NCBI RefSeq assembly: GCF_008831285.2
Contig: NW_022204507.1
Location: 5,600,174-5,664,173, forward strand
DNA from: Nymphaea colorata
Taxonomy: Eukaryota > Streptophyta > Magnoliopsida > Nymphaeales > Nymphaeaceae
Direction: 5' to 3'
Length of the DNA: 64,000 bases
The position numbers and the translations under genes were made by a program. Numbering within the stretch: the stretch's first letter is position 1; each line of letters begins with the position of its first letter. The notes beneath the pieces were generated by a model. It worked only from the letters and a program-made list of their open reading frames with translations, ran no database searches and was not told where the DNA came from. Shown here one piece after another: positions 40,238 through 51,200 of this stretch.

Positions 40238-40947
40238 TAGGGCTGCACAACAAGTTGAGCCAGCTCGAGCTCGATTTCATCGAACTCACTCGTTGAAGCT
40301 CAACTCGAACTCGACTTGTTTATAAATGAGTTGAGCTCGAGTTCAAATGTATACTCGAAATGTTAAATGAGTCGAGTTTGAGTTGTAAATGAAAGAAAAG
40401 AGAAACAAGAGATGGAGAAAGTGATGACTCAAGAGGATGAGTATGAGTAAATCTCCTGTGATATTGACTGCAAGACTATTCCTTGATTTATATAATGTAA
40501 CAAGGTTACAGCATGTGATGTAAATATGGAAACAATACAACCTTATGAAGTTGGTACAACAAAGGTAAGAATCCAACGTTACAATGGTATCAATATAGCA
40601 AGGTGTTAAGTATATAATTTGGAATTCAAAAATTCTTTCCTTGGCTGAGTTGATCCACCAACTGATAATCTTTTATTGCCTTGTTCATCCGTTGCTTTCT
40701 CCTTGACATTTGGGAAATCTTTCACAATAAAAACTCAACTCGGCTCGACTCTACAATGAATATTGAATTGTAATGAGAAAAAAAATTGAATGAGTAAAAA
40801 CTAAACGAGTTAGACAAGTGAAATGAAACAAAACATGTTTAACATAAACAAGATAAATGAGTCGAGTTCGAGCTCGAGTTTTTGAATGAAGTTGAGCTCG
40901 GGCTGACCCAACTAGAGCTTGACTTGACTCATGCATGTGCAGCCCTG
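40238..40947. mobile_element. Non-autonomous hAT-like DNA transposon, 710 bp
   Basis: The left end reads TAGGGCTGCACA and the right end TGTGCAGCCCTG, inverted repeats matching at 11 of 12 positions. Both ends fit the CAGGG-type termini common among hAT elements. Exact 8-bp duplications flank it. The subterminal parts are rich in GAGCTCGAG-type words on both sides, typical of multiple transposase-binding sites. There is no open frame resembling a hAT transposase, so it would depend on one in trans. The middle (about 40,390-40,726) is different in composition and may be a nested insertion. Confidence 0.75.
40390..40726. mobile_element. Possible solo LTR nested in the hAT-like element
   Basis: The segment begins TGAAAG and ends TTTCACA, the TG...CA form of LTR ends, and is flanked by GTAAA and ATAAA, which agree at 4 of 5 bases. 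It interrupts the GAGCTCGAG-rich sequence of the host element. It lacks any coding sequence. Without a second copy this remains a guess. Confidence 0.3.
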
Positions 40948-40955
40948 GGTCCACT
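40948..40955. repeat. 8-bp target site duplication, right copy
   Basis: An exact repeat of GGTCCACT directly after the right terminus. Confidence 0.75.
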
Positions 40956-43765
40956 ACATATTACAATGAACAAAACCCTATTCTTAGGTTTTGATTTGAA
41001 ACCAAGCCCTGCTCTGCCAAAGCCAACTTGAGCTATAAACCAACAAAAAGAAGAAAACTGGAAAATCAGTGGAATTTGGGAAATAGTTGCCTAATACAGT
41101 GCATCCAACTCGTTAATTATATGTGGGTTTATATCAATTAATTTGAAAGTGATTTTTTTTTTGTATTGTAGACTAAGTTAATCAAGATCAGAATATGCCT
41201 AACGAGAGATTGTACGCCAAATAGAAAAATATAAACCATGTTTGAAACCCAGAAAACCGGCTATGCTTCATGTCCATATTCGTTTCAACATGCATGATGG
41301 TCGATCGAGCAGAAAATTTCAACAAGGTGTTATGATCCTCCCCAATTTTTTGAAAAAATATGATAACAAATATTAAGAAAAATAACTTAGCAAATAGTAG
41401 AACTAAAATGTTCTTGCTGTTTTACGTCATTAAAAGAGAAACCAAATTTTCTAAGCCTTTAACTCACTAATATTTCATTTGTGTTTTTCTAAACAAAATC
41501 AACGATCTCTCTCTCTCTCCCGCTCCACCCCCCTCAAAAAAATAAAATAAAATAAAATTCAATATTAGCTGTTCGTTAATTGGTGCACTGTTGGGATGTC
41601 CACTATACATGATGATCCACCTTACCAGCAAATGTTGTTGTTGTCTCAAAGATATGCACAATGAGCTAGAATCAACAAATTAGTTGGCACCATTTTGGGG
41701 ATTTTGTTCAGTCTTATGACTTTTCAAAATAATTTTTTAAAAAACTTAATAACCTCAATATTGATTAATTTTGAATAATTTACTGTGGAAATTTAATATA
41801 CTCCTAGGTGTTAATTTCCAATCCTGCTACAAATTACCTAAGCTAAACATGCCAAATTGTTTTACTCAGAGAACAAGGAAGAGATGTATCTATATTTATT
41901 CGAAAAAAAAAAAGAATTAAGGGATGTACCATTGTAGATGCATATTAATGATTAGTATATAGCTTTTATTCTTCCTTTAAGCACCAAATTAATTATACAT
42001 CCTCAGGAAATTCTAAACATAATTATTTTTCTTTTAATATTATGGCACCATATTATAGTAAAACTAGCTAAGTGATTTACAGGTTTTACGTAATAGATTA
42101 TGTACTTTTCACAAGGATAAACAATAGGATATATAGCAAAAATTAACAAAAAAATTTACAACTGTTTTGTCTCAAGAGAAATAAACTGAACAATATTTGC
42201 AATTATTTGATGCGTTAAGAATAAAATTCACATGAAATGGAGGTGCTTTGGGCGTCACTCTCTATCACTGTAGAACATGGGGAAACAACCTGCTCACAAA
42301 ATGATAAAGGTTGGGGGCTTTCCCCCCAGAAAGCTGTTAATGCAACCTGCTTCCCAAATGGATGCACTAATTGGGTCTTCTTATATATGCACTGTTTTAA
42401 CATATTTTTAAGATAGTATTTAATTAACTTTTTTGTAGGTTGCATTTTGAGAAAAAGATGACTTTTAGTTTCTAATACTGTTCGAGGATTCACAATTCAT
42501 TGAAAATCGACGATAAATTTCTGCGTTTAAACTGGTTGAAATCACAATTGTAGAATCAATTTTTTTGATGGAGTATAATACCCAGCATAATGTCTAGGAA
42601 GGAGAACATAAATTAATTCATGCATTATTGCACCACAAACTACATATAAATGACATGTCTATGATAAACATGAAAATAAGTAACCAACACAGAGAGCTCA
42701 AAATTTAGAGACCCACTTTGTAAGCTTAATTCATTTCCTCCTTTCCTACCCACGTACAGATCCACATTTTATAGGTAACTCAGTTGTTTTCTAATGCACT
42801 ACTGTCGTTTAAAACATATCATATTTCATCCTTTCATTTTATTGATTTTTTTGAAGCTACATTATTGCAGAATGTTGCATTCTTGGATACATGTTCTATG
42901 TAGACATCACGTTCTTGTTGCAGTAATGCAAGACGTATGTATGTCTTGATTTGATTGCTGCATTTAAAGATCATTTCATATCTTCAAATGCTATGGATGG
43001 AACATGGTTTTATTTTTTATTTTTTCACAATCCTACTTGGAAAGTTGCAATGAGAAGGATAGCACATAACATGAAAATACAAAAAAAGAATCACATCAAG
43101 CAAGCAAAAAGTCATGCGGAACCATCTGTTGAGTGCTTCGAGCAATATTTATTTCAAAAACATTATTGCATAAATTAATGTACAATATTGTTAGAAAAAA
43201 AAATTAAAGATGATGTGAACCTAAACTTTTGAGACCAATTTGTTTTTTAATGAAGGCAAGTTTTTTATTGAAGACATAGCACAAGGAAATAATTTTTCAA
43301 ACATCCATAATTTTTATACTATTAAGCATCATTACAAACTATATTGACAACAAACCACTATTATTTAGAAGATACACTGAACAAGTCAACCGAGTCAAAT
43401 CTAAGAATAAAAGGCATAAAATTTTCATGATTCTAGTCCTTAAAATTCTGGTACATCATTGACTGGTTTTGGCACAACAAGACCATCTCAGGAATGCTCC
43501 AGCCACATTGCCAGTCCTCAAGTAATTTGGAAGTCTTGTCTCACTTCTACATGAAACTGAGAGATTCAATATATGGTTTCAAGAACAAATATGCACACGA
43601 AAACATGTAACGATGAAAAGCACAACATTCATGAATATGAGAGATTGTTTTGTCTGCCGCGTCGTGTTTGTAACGAGCGTACGCTGGATGTGACCCTTTC
43701 ATGGCCAAATATTGCATATGCATATGCATGAGATAACAAATAGGTATGAAGTGACAAATAAGTAG
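40956..43765. other. Intergenic DNA, no gene recognised
   Basis: Very AT-rich DNA with a short CT run near 41,505-41,520 and several A-runs. Small open frames (for example 42,951-43,178) show no domain, no splice context and no codon bias that I can see. Confidence 0.55.
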
Positions 43766-44063
43766 GAGATAATGTCTATGAGAAAACAAAACATTTATGA
43801 GATATGAGATAACGGATGGACCGATGGATGTATGAGGTAACACTAAACATATATGAGTTGATGTTTATGAGATAATAAAACATTTGCAAGATAATAGATG
43901 GATGTATGAGATAATACTGAACATAAATATGAGATAATGCTTTTGAGAAAATAAAATATTTATAAGATAATGAGATAATGGATGGATGTATGAGACAATG
44001 CTAAACCTAAGTATGAGATAATGTTTATGAAATAAAAAAAAATTGTGAGATAATGAGATAACG
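43766..44063. repeat. ~80-bp minisatellite, about 3.5 diverged copies
   Basis: Units start with GAGATAATG or GAGTTGATG and share TTATGAGA, AAAACATTT and GGATGGATGTATGAG. Four starts are visible (43,766; about 43,855; about 43,931; about 44,015), with many short GAGATAA words inside each unit. Confidence 0.75.
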
Positions 44064-45020
44064 TTATGAGCAGGACAAAAAAACAAAAAAGCTTTTTTAC
44101 TACTTAAAGGAGTATATTCGCCATAACGATATATATATATCTACTGATAAATTTTATCTTTACCGAATCCTCAAATTTTCTTTTTGTGGTTTTATTTTTT
44201 CTCCCTACAAAGAGTTTCTTTTTTTATTAAGCATGGGCATGTTTTGTCATTATTAAAAAGGCTTACAAAATTGCATACACAGGTAACCAGTTTTGCATGA
44301 ATGTTAGTATCCATGCATGCAATAGTTAACATCTATATGAAATTATTGCAATTATATTTTAGTTTCACTTATTAATTAATTGTGGGTATACTGTATGCTG
44401 CTATTATGTTTGTCTAAATTTAGTTGGTCCTTAAGAAAATCTAGTAGGGTCTTAGGAGGGAGAAGCTCTCCTAGGGTTTTTTTAGGGCTCCTTTCATAGG
44501 GTCTTTCATTTCTCTCTCTCCCTTAGCTATGCTTCTAGGAGACGATGCAACAACTGTGAGGAAGCAAGGCCCCCACCTCGGATGATGATCCCAGAGATGA
44601 CAGTGGAGAAAATGAGGTGGTCCTCGATCCAGGGAACCGACAAGGAGGATGTGCTCGAATTTGTGTGGAATGAACGGAAGTCGATCCCTTCACAAAGGTT
44701 CAACTGCAGATTGGATATGCTCGGATTTGTGTGGAGATACTACATTCCTTCACATTCTGTCCAATGGTGGAGTTGGAGTGTGGCAATTATGATGATGTCC
44801 CATCACATTGAGTTGAACGAAAAGCACAAATAAAATTTTGCTCAAGATGGAAGACAATGTCTCATTTAATGCAGGACTATAATGTAGTACAAACTCTCCA
44901 ACCACATCAAGATCCCCGATGGTTCAAGGATGAAAGTATCTCACCATCTCCAAAAGAGGTTACCAAAGTAGACAAACTGCTAATGCTTCCAATATCATGG
45001 AGCTTCAGCTCAATGCAGTG
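44064..45020. other. Intergenic DNA, possibly the 5' part of the LINE relic
   Basis: No clear gene. A near-palindrome AGGGAGAAGCTCTCCT occurs at about 44,456. Reading LPIS near 44,988, just before the recognisable reverse transcriptase fragment, suggests the LINE remnant extends leftwards in other frames. Confidence 0.4.
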
Positions 45021-46690
45021 TGCAATAGCATTTACAAGATCGTTTCAAAAGTCATGGCAGCTAGAATGGAAAAGATCCTGATTAGAACTATTAATCAAGA
45101 TCAAGGAGCATTTCTGCCTAATAAGCATATTCATGAATTGGTTTGGATGCTACTAGATGGTTCATGAATTGGTTTGGATGCCACTAGATGGTTAACTGCC
45201 AATCAATGCTTCTGAACCTTCATATGTCAAAGGTGTAGGACAAAGTTAAATGAAACTTCATTAGAAAATCCCTACACCACCTTGGCTTTTGTGATAATTG
45301 GGTTTCTAAGGTAATGATTTTGAAGAAACAAACACATATGCACTCAGGGGGCTTCATCAGGGAGATCCCCTCTCCTTCTATTTTTTTACAGTTGTGGTTC
45401 ATTTTTTTTTTGTGTGTAGGCTCGAATCGTCGGTTCTCAAAAGGAAAATCAAAATTCCTAAATTCAGAGGGGTTTAGTCAAATATTCTAGGTATCTATCA
45501 TGTAGATGCAATGATTTTTTGTAGGACTATAAAATAGAATGTGAGAAGTTAGACATGTCCTTAGAGAATTTGAAAGTGGAGTTTAGTTTACTTCCAAGAC
45601 CCTCAGTTGAGAGTTGACTCTCTCCATGCCTCTCTCTATTTTTGAAGAAAATGAACCCTAAAAGTTTGTGTCTGTCTTGTTGGGAAAGTGGAGAAAAGCA
45701 GGATGAAAAAAAAAATCTTCTCTCATACTCTGATATACTATATTTAATAGTTATGTTTTGAATCAGATCATCAACTACTAGATGATAGCTTTCTCACTGC
45801 CCAGGTCTGTTATGGTAAAGGTTGAAAGATTGCACTGTCATATTTAGGCTGACATTAAGAACAAAAAAAAAAGCACCTCATGAGCTAAAAGACCTATGTT
45901 ACCCTATAGAGGAAGGCAGTGTTTCAGTTTGAAATTTACATTTCCTAAACAAAGCACACATGATCTTTTTGCTCTTCTAGGCAAGAACAACAAGCTTGTT
46001 GTGGGCATTGTTTCTGCAAAACAAATATTTAAAGACTGACAGTATGTTGATGTGTGATGTAAAGTCCCAGTGTTCCTGATCATGGAAAAGCATCTTGTGG
46101 GGTTGGAATGACATTAATCATCTGATTCAATGGATCGTGGATAATAGCAATACCACCCATTTATCGTCAAAGAGTTGGGATTGGGCATAGTAGAATACCT
46201 TCTTTATATTTCAAACTTTCTCTTTTGCAACTTGATCCTAGAGACCTCCGTTTATGAGATGAACAGTATTCACAAACAAGAGACTAGTCAAAATTGAACT
46301 CACATTGGATTTCATATGCCATTCATCATACTAGTTTCCTTTATGACAAGGACAGCTTGGTGATGGGAGACAAAGAAGTAGCAACGGTTCACCACCTAGG
46401 CAGCTATGAAGTGAATTGTCTTCACAAGGCATTAGACAAAAGTAAACTTATAATGTGAAAGAATGTTGCCATTTCTAGAGCTAAATGGTGCACCTTTTTT
46501 GGCTACCGAGGTATATATAATGACTTATGATAGAACACAAAGAGTTGGCTATGCCTTAGCCAACCAATGTGCAATCTATGATAGACAAATTGAAACAGTA
46601 GATCATGTCTTTATCCACTATTGGTGTGCAAAGAAATTCTGAATGTACTTGGGCATAAGTTTGATGTAAACATCCCAAATTGAAAAAGTG
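45021..46690 (+). pseudogene. Degenerate L1-type LINE ORF2 relic (RT and C-terminal zinc region)
   Basis: Scattered frames match hallmark parts of plant LINE ORF2 in the right order. At 45,021-45,147 the translation SIYKIVSKVMAARMEKIL followed by DQGAFLPNKHIHE resembles the RT start (YKIISK...NRL...QSAFVPGR). At 45,346-45,375 RGLHQGDPLS matches the conserved RGLRQGDPLSP motif. Near 45,890 a WxKxCYPIEEG-like stretch, near 46,090 SWKSILWGW, and at about 46,570-46,630 ETVDHVFIHYWC match the post-RT region and the terminal CxxC...H zinc domain (zf-RVT). The order and strand agree, but frameshifts and stops separate every island, and I did not find the YADD box. It is a dead copy with no function expected. 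The intact copia element inserted about 0.6 kb downstream. Confidence 0.7.
45130..45190. repeat. 31-bp tandem duplication inside the LINE relic
   Basis: Two copies starting TTCATGAATTGGTTTGGATG at 45,130 and 45,161 differ at one base (GCTACT versus GCCACT). This is a local slippage or repair duplication after the element died. Confidence 0.85.
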
Positions 46691-47299
46691 CCCAAGAGGC
46701 CCCATTGGTGGTGGAAGAGATGTCTAGAGTAAAATGGTCTTAGCTTGTCTAGCATCTTAGTCTGCCTATGACCTTTGGGGATGTTTAAGAAGTTAAGAAA
46801 CAACATCTTTTGTGATATTGATGCTAACATCAATTGGGAGTATCACGAATGTCATTAGCAGATCCTCATGGTTTTGGTAGCATATGGAAGAAGTGTGTTG
46901 TTGGATGACTTTATCCATAAGCCTATACCCCTGGCCTTATTAGAGGTATTGGCATTTATTATGCAATCAGCAAATGGGATATGGTTTGTCCTTGTTGAAT
47001 GCACATAGCATGAGATTTTCCATTCTTCGAAGCAACACCTCCTTAGATACGTTGCACTTGGAAAATCCCTCCGGTGCCAAACCTAGGTAAGTAGGGAACC
47101 CTTTTACACTGTTTGGTAACCAATTTGGTCTCTTTTATGTGTGTCCCTCTCTATTCCTATGTCTTTATTTTTTTTATCAATCAAAAGGGTTACATTGGAA
47201 TTGGCCCTTAAGTGAAGAAGTTGGAAAGTGTTCCTAACAATTGGCATGCTCAAAAATATAAGATAGACTCAGTTGCAAAACAATAAAAAGACTTAGATA
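46691..47299. other. Intergenic DNA, probable 3' remainder of the LINE
   Basis: No gene seen. A T-rich stretch (TTTATTTTTTTTATC near 47,166) might mark the decayed 3' end of the LINE. Confidence 0.35.
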
Positions 47300-47304
47300 A
47301 TGAT
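47300..47304. repeat. 5-bp target site duplication, left copy
   Basis: ATGAT lies directly before the 5' LTR and is repeated exactly after the 3' LTR at 52,656-52,660. Five base pairs is the usual length for copia integrase. Confidence 0.92.
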
Positions 47305-47535
47305 TGTTGAAAGTAGAAAGTTTGGCTTTAAATGTGGTAGTTAGTTGAATATTTTAAAGTTAGGGTTCTCTTATGTCATTTCAATATTTTATGTGTCCTC
47401 CGTTTGTAACTGTTACAGCCGTGCCCTAACCTCTCTTTTAGTAGAGATTAGTGTATGAGATTGAGTAAGAAGTTTTTTTACCGCCTCTCTCTCTCTCTTT
47501 CTTTCTCTCGTTCTCCCCTTCCCTATTACGCAACA
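47305..47535 (+). repeat. 5' LTR of the intact copia element
   Basis: 231 bp, beginning TGTTGA and ending CAACA. It carries the promoter in such elements, though no clear TATA box stands out. It ends in a CT-rich tract. It differs from the 3' LTR at three sites: TATTTTAAAG/TATTTAAAAG, CTAACC/CTAATC and GTATGAG/GTACGAG. Confidence 0.96.
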
Positions 47536-47548
47536 TGGTATCAGAGCC
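47536..47548 (+). promoter_or_regulatory. Primer-binding site (initiator tRNA-Met)
   Basis: TGGTATCAGAGCC directly follows the LTR. It is complementary to the 3' end of plant initiator tRNA-Met and is the site where minus-strand DNA synthesis starts. Confidence 0.95.
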
Positions 47549-47640
47549 ACGACTCAAGCTGCTGGCGTGATCGGCTCAAGCTGCAGGCGTGATCGACTCA
47601 AGCTGCTGGTGTCATAGACTCTGTGTTCTGGCGTGATCGT
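47549..47640 (+). repeat. ~22-bp tandem repeats in the copia leader
   Basis: The words GACTCAAGCTGCTGGCGTGATC recur about every 22-23 bp, three clear copies and a weaker fourth. They lie just after the PBS, where packaging or dimerisation signals are expected, but no role can be shown. Confidence 0.7.
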
Positions 47641-47958
47641 TTCTTGCCCATCTTGCATACGAGAATATCTCAGACTTACGAGAACACCTCAAGTTGTTGC
47701 TGGAGTAATCTCTAACTTATCTCATATTCTCTGCTGTGTAGAGGAGGACCTGATCTCGCCTATGTGGAAGGCGTGATCAGATCCTCACGTGGAGTATTTG
47801 GATATTTTTTTTTGTGCTGGTCATGGATACTGTTTAGAGTGTTGAACGTTTAAGTGTTGAAGAAACGTTGATATGCTGTCTGTAGTTGTGGTTTGAGGGA
47901 TGATCAGAAATTCTGGTGAAGCAAAATAGATGCAGAATTTATCTACGCAAGATGTGGA

Positions 47959-48216
47959 ATGTTAGAACCAGCGGCAGACTTCATTTATAAGTTCTGTTTT
48001 CCAGCAAGTTTATTCCCTGTCGTTTCCTGTGTAGTTTCAGCAAATTTTCTTTCCAGCAAGTTGTCCGTTTTCCCTTTTTTCCTTGCTGTTTTGGGGGTTG
48101 TTGAAAGAGGCTGCGTGACTGTTCTTTGTTCCGTTCCTGAAGGCTGCGTGAAATTGCTGCATATATATATATTTCATTTTGGTCGTCCCATTCTTGCTGT
48201 GATTTATGATGGCTGA
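47959..48216 (+). other. Upstream ORF overlapping the gag-pol start
   Basis: An 85-codon frame in the leader starts at ATG 47,959 and stops at TGA 48,214-48,216, eleven bases past the first base of the gag-pol ATG, in another frame. The peptide is hydrophobic with no known domain. It may be chance, or it may lower or gate translation of the polyprotein. Confidence 0.3.
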
Positions 48217-51200
48217 GAACCAAAGATTGGAGGGTGGTAATGATCATAAAGGAGTTGGAAATCCCTTTTCCTATGGATCTACAGTTAAATTAGATGGACA
48301 CAACTATGAGTTGTGGTCTAGATCCTTTATGTTGTCAGTAAAAGGACATCGAAAGAGACACATTATTGAAGAGGATGAACCTCTTAACAAGACAGGCAAG
48401 TACATAACCTGGGAAGAGGACGACAACATGGTTGTGTCTTGGATTATGAATAGTGTCCAACCCCAAATTGCTTCTACTACTACTTACTATACTACTGCGA
48501 AGGAGATGTGGGACTTCCTTAGACAGACATATTCTCAAGATAAGAATGTAAGTAAAATCCTTCAAATTGAAGAAGAGTTGCACAACCTCCGACAGGGAAA
48601 TCAAGATTTATCTCAATACTTTGCAACAGTGAAAGCTACTTATGAACGTCTGAAATTTTTGCGTCCTCCTTGCAAATCGTGTTATAAGTCACATTTTGAA
48701 CCTACTATGGTTGCGAAGTTTCTTGCTGGTCTCTCCCCTGAGTATGCTTCTGCTAAGGATCAGATGCTTACTGGAAGTGAAATTCCTGAGCTCTCTGATG
48801 CATACAACAGACTTAGCCGTCTTGCTGTTAGCCTGTCTCAACCAACTGGTGTGACGCCTACCTCTGCTTCTGCTCTTGCTGTGGGGGGTGGTCGCGGTCA
48901 TAGCTCCACCTATAGTGCCAGAGGAAGAGGTATAGGTCATGGAACTGGGGGCCGTGGGAGGTTCCAATGTACCTATTGTGGAAAGATTGGACACTTAGAG
49001 GATCGCTGTTGGGATAAACATGGTCGCCCATCCTCTTTGTCGCAAGGAAGAAAAATAGTCATCAAACAGGGCAAGAGTCCTACTCACTTATCTATGGGTT
49101 CTGCACAGACTGCCACTCCTACAGTGGAGGACGCTTCGTCTAGTATAGCGCCAGAGACAGTTACAGTCAGCATTGATAGAGTTGAGTACGAGCAATTTTT
49201 AGCGCACAAAGCCTCACAGGCTTCAGCTTCTACAGCGTTGACCGATCGAGCCATCTCAGCGGGTCCTTCCACATCTGACTCAGGTACTTTGTGGATTATT
49301 GATTCAGGAGCATCGAGACATTTCTGCAGTAGCCCTGGGTGGTTTACTACTCTAGATAAATTTCCTCTGCCACGTCATGTCAAAATTGCAGATGGTAGAC
49401 TGTCACCCGTATTGGGCTATGGAAATGTGAAACTTTCTCAGTCTATGACTATTTCACATGTTTTATATGCTCCTGACTTTCCATCTCATTTACTCTCAGT
49501 TAAACAGTTGACTACTGATTTACACTGTCGTGTTATTTTTGACCCTGGTTCATGCTCATTTCAGGACTTGCAAACTGGGAAGACGATTGGTGGCGGCTAT
49601 GAGAAAGGGGGAGTCTACATCCTGTCGGCTCCAATGGGTCTTGCAGCTACCGCATCTACATCAGAGTCTACAATCTTCCAGTGGCATCTCCGGCTTGGTC
49701 ACCCTTCAGCACCCAAGCTTCGTTCTCTCCTGCCTAAACTTTCAGTTCCAGAGTCTTTCCAGTGTGAGGCATGTCAACTTGGCAAGCACACACGTAGTAG
49801 TTTTCCTTCAAGTCTTAGTCCTTCAAGTCAAGAGTTATTTGATCTTCTTCATGTTGATGTGTGGGGGCCTAGCAGGGTTGCTAGCCGAGATAGGTTTAGG
49901 TACTTTCTTGTCGTTGTTGATGATTATTCTCGAGTCAGTTGGGTATTCCTGTTGAAGGAAAGGTCTGAAGTAATTTGTATTCTCAAAAACTTGATTATTG
50001 AAATAAAGACTCAATTTAGTTCTGTGGTTAAGTGTATTCGCACTGATAATGCTCTTGAGTTCAAATCATCTATCTTAATGACCTTTTATGCTGAAAATGG
50101 TATCTCTCCCCAATTTACATGTCCTCATACCTCACAACAGAATGGAGTTGCCGAACGAAAACATCGGCAACTTCTAACTGTTGCTCGAATCCTAATGCTT
50201 CATAATCACGTACCTGCATACTTATGGGGTGATGCCATTCTCATGTCTTGTTACCTGACCAATCGTTTGCCATCATCCTCCATTGACAACAAAGTACCTA
50301 TTAAACTTGTTTATCCCAATCGAAGCTTGTTTTCCGTTGCACCAAAAGTTTTTGGTTGTACCTGTTTTGTTCATATTCTTGGGCCTAAACGTGATAAACT
50401 TGCTGCTCAAGCCATTAAGTGTGTGTTCATTGGCTACCCCCGAAACCAAAAGGGGTACAAGTGCTTTGATCCGGTAACTCACAAAGAGTATATCAGTGCG
50501 GATGTCACTTTTTTCGAGGAGCGGTCTTACTTTAATCCTCTTACCTCCACATCATCTGAAATGCCATGTCCTATCCCTTTACCTATCCCACCTATCCCAT
50601 TGCAATCCTTTCCATCTCCTACGCTGACTATGAATAGGTTTCAGGATCCTCCATTGGTCTACACTCGGCGACAGGACCCCTCTCATGGTCGACCATCAGA
50701 CTCTTCTCAAGATGTGAGCTCTACTGAAGTAAGTATACCTGATGTTGTTCCTTCAAATGACTTGCCTATAGCCCTGCGCAAAGGCAAGAGACAGTGTACC
50801 ATGCATCCTATCTCTCACTTTGTTTCCACTGCCCATCTTGATGATAACTTACAACAGTTTCTTAAGGCTATGGCAGTTCATACAGTCCCAACTAGTCATC
50901 AACAGGCCTTACTCGATTGTAAATGGCGAACAGCTATGCAAGATGAGATGGATGCCCTTGTACAGCGTGGTACCTGGGAGTTGGTCGATCCACCTGATGA
51001 CTGTGACATTGTTGGCGCCAAATGGGTATTTACAGTCAAATATCATTCAGATGGATCATTAGAGCGATACAAGGCTCGATTAGTGGCTAAAGGTTACACT
51101 CAGACATACGGGGTTGACTTCTTTGAGACGTTCTCTCCAGTGGCAAGATTGGGCACTATTCGTCTTATTATTTCAGTTGCGGTTCACTCGGATTGGCCTA

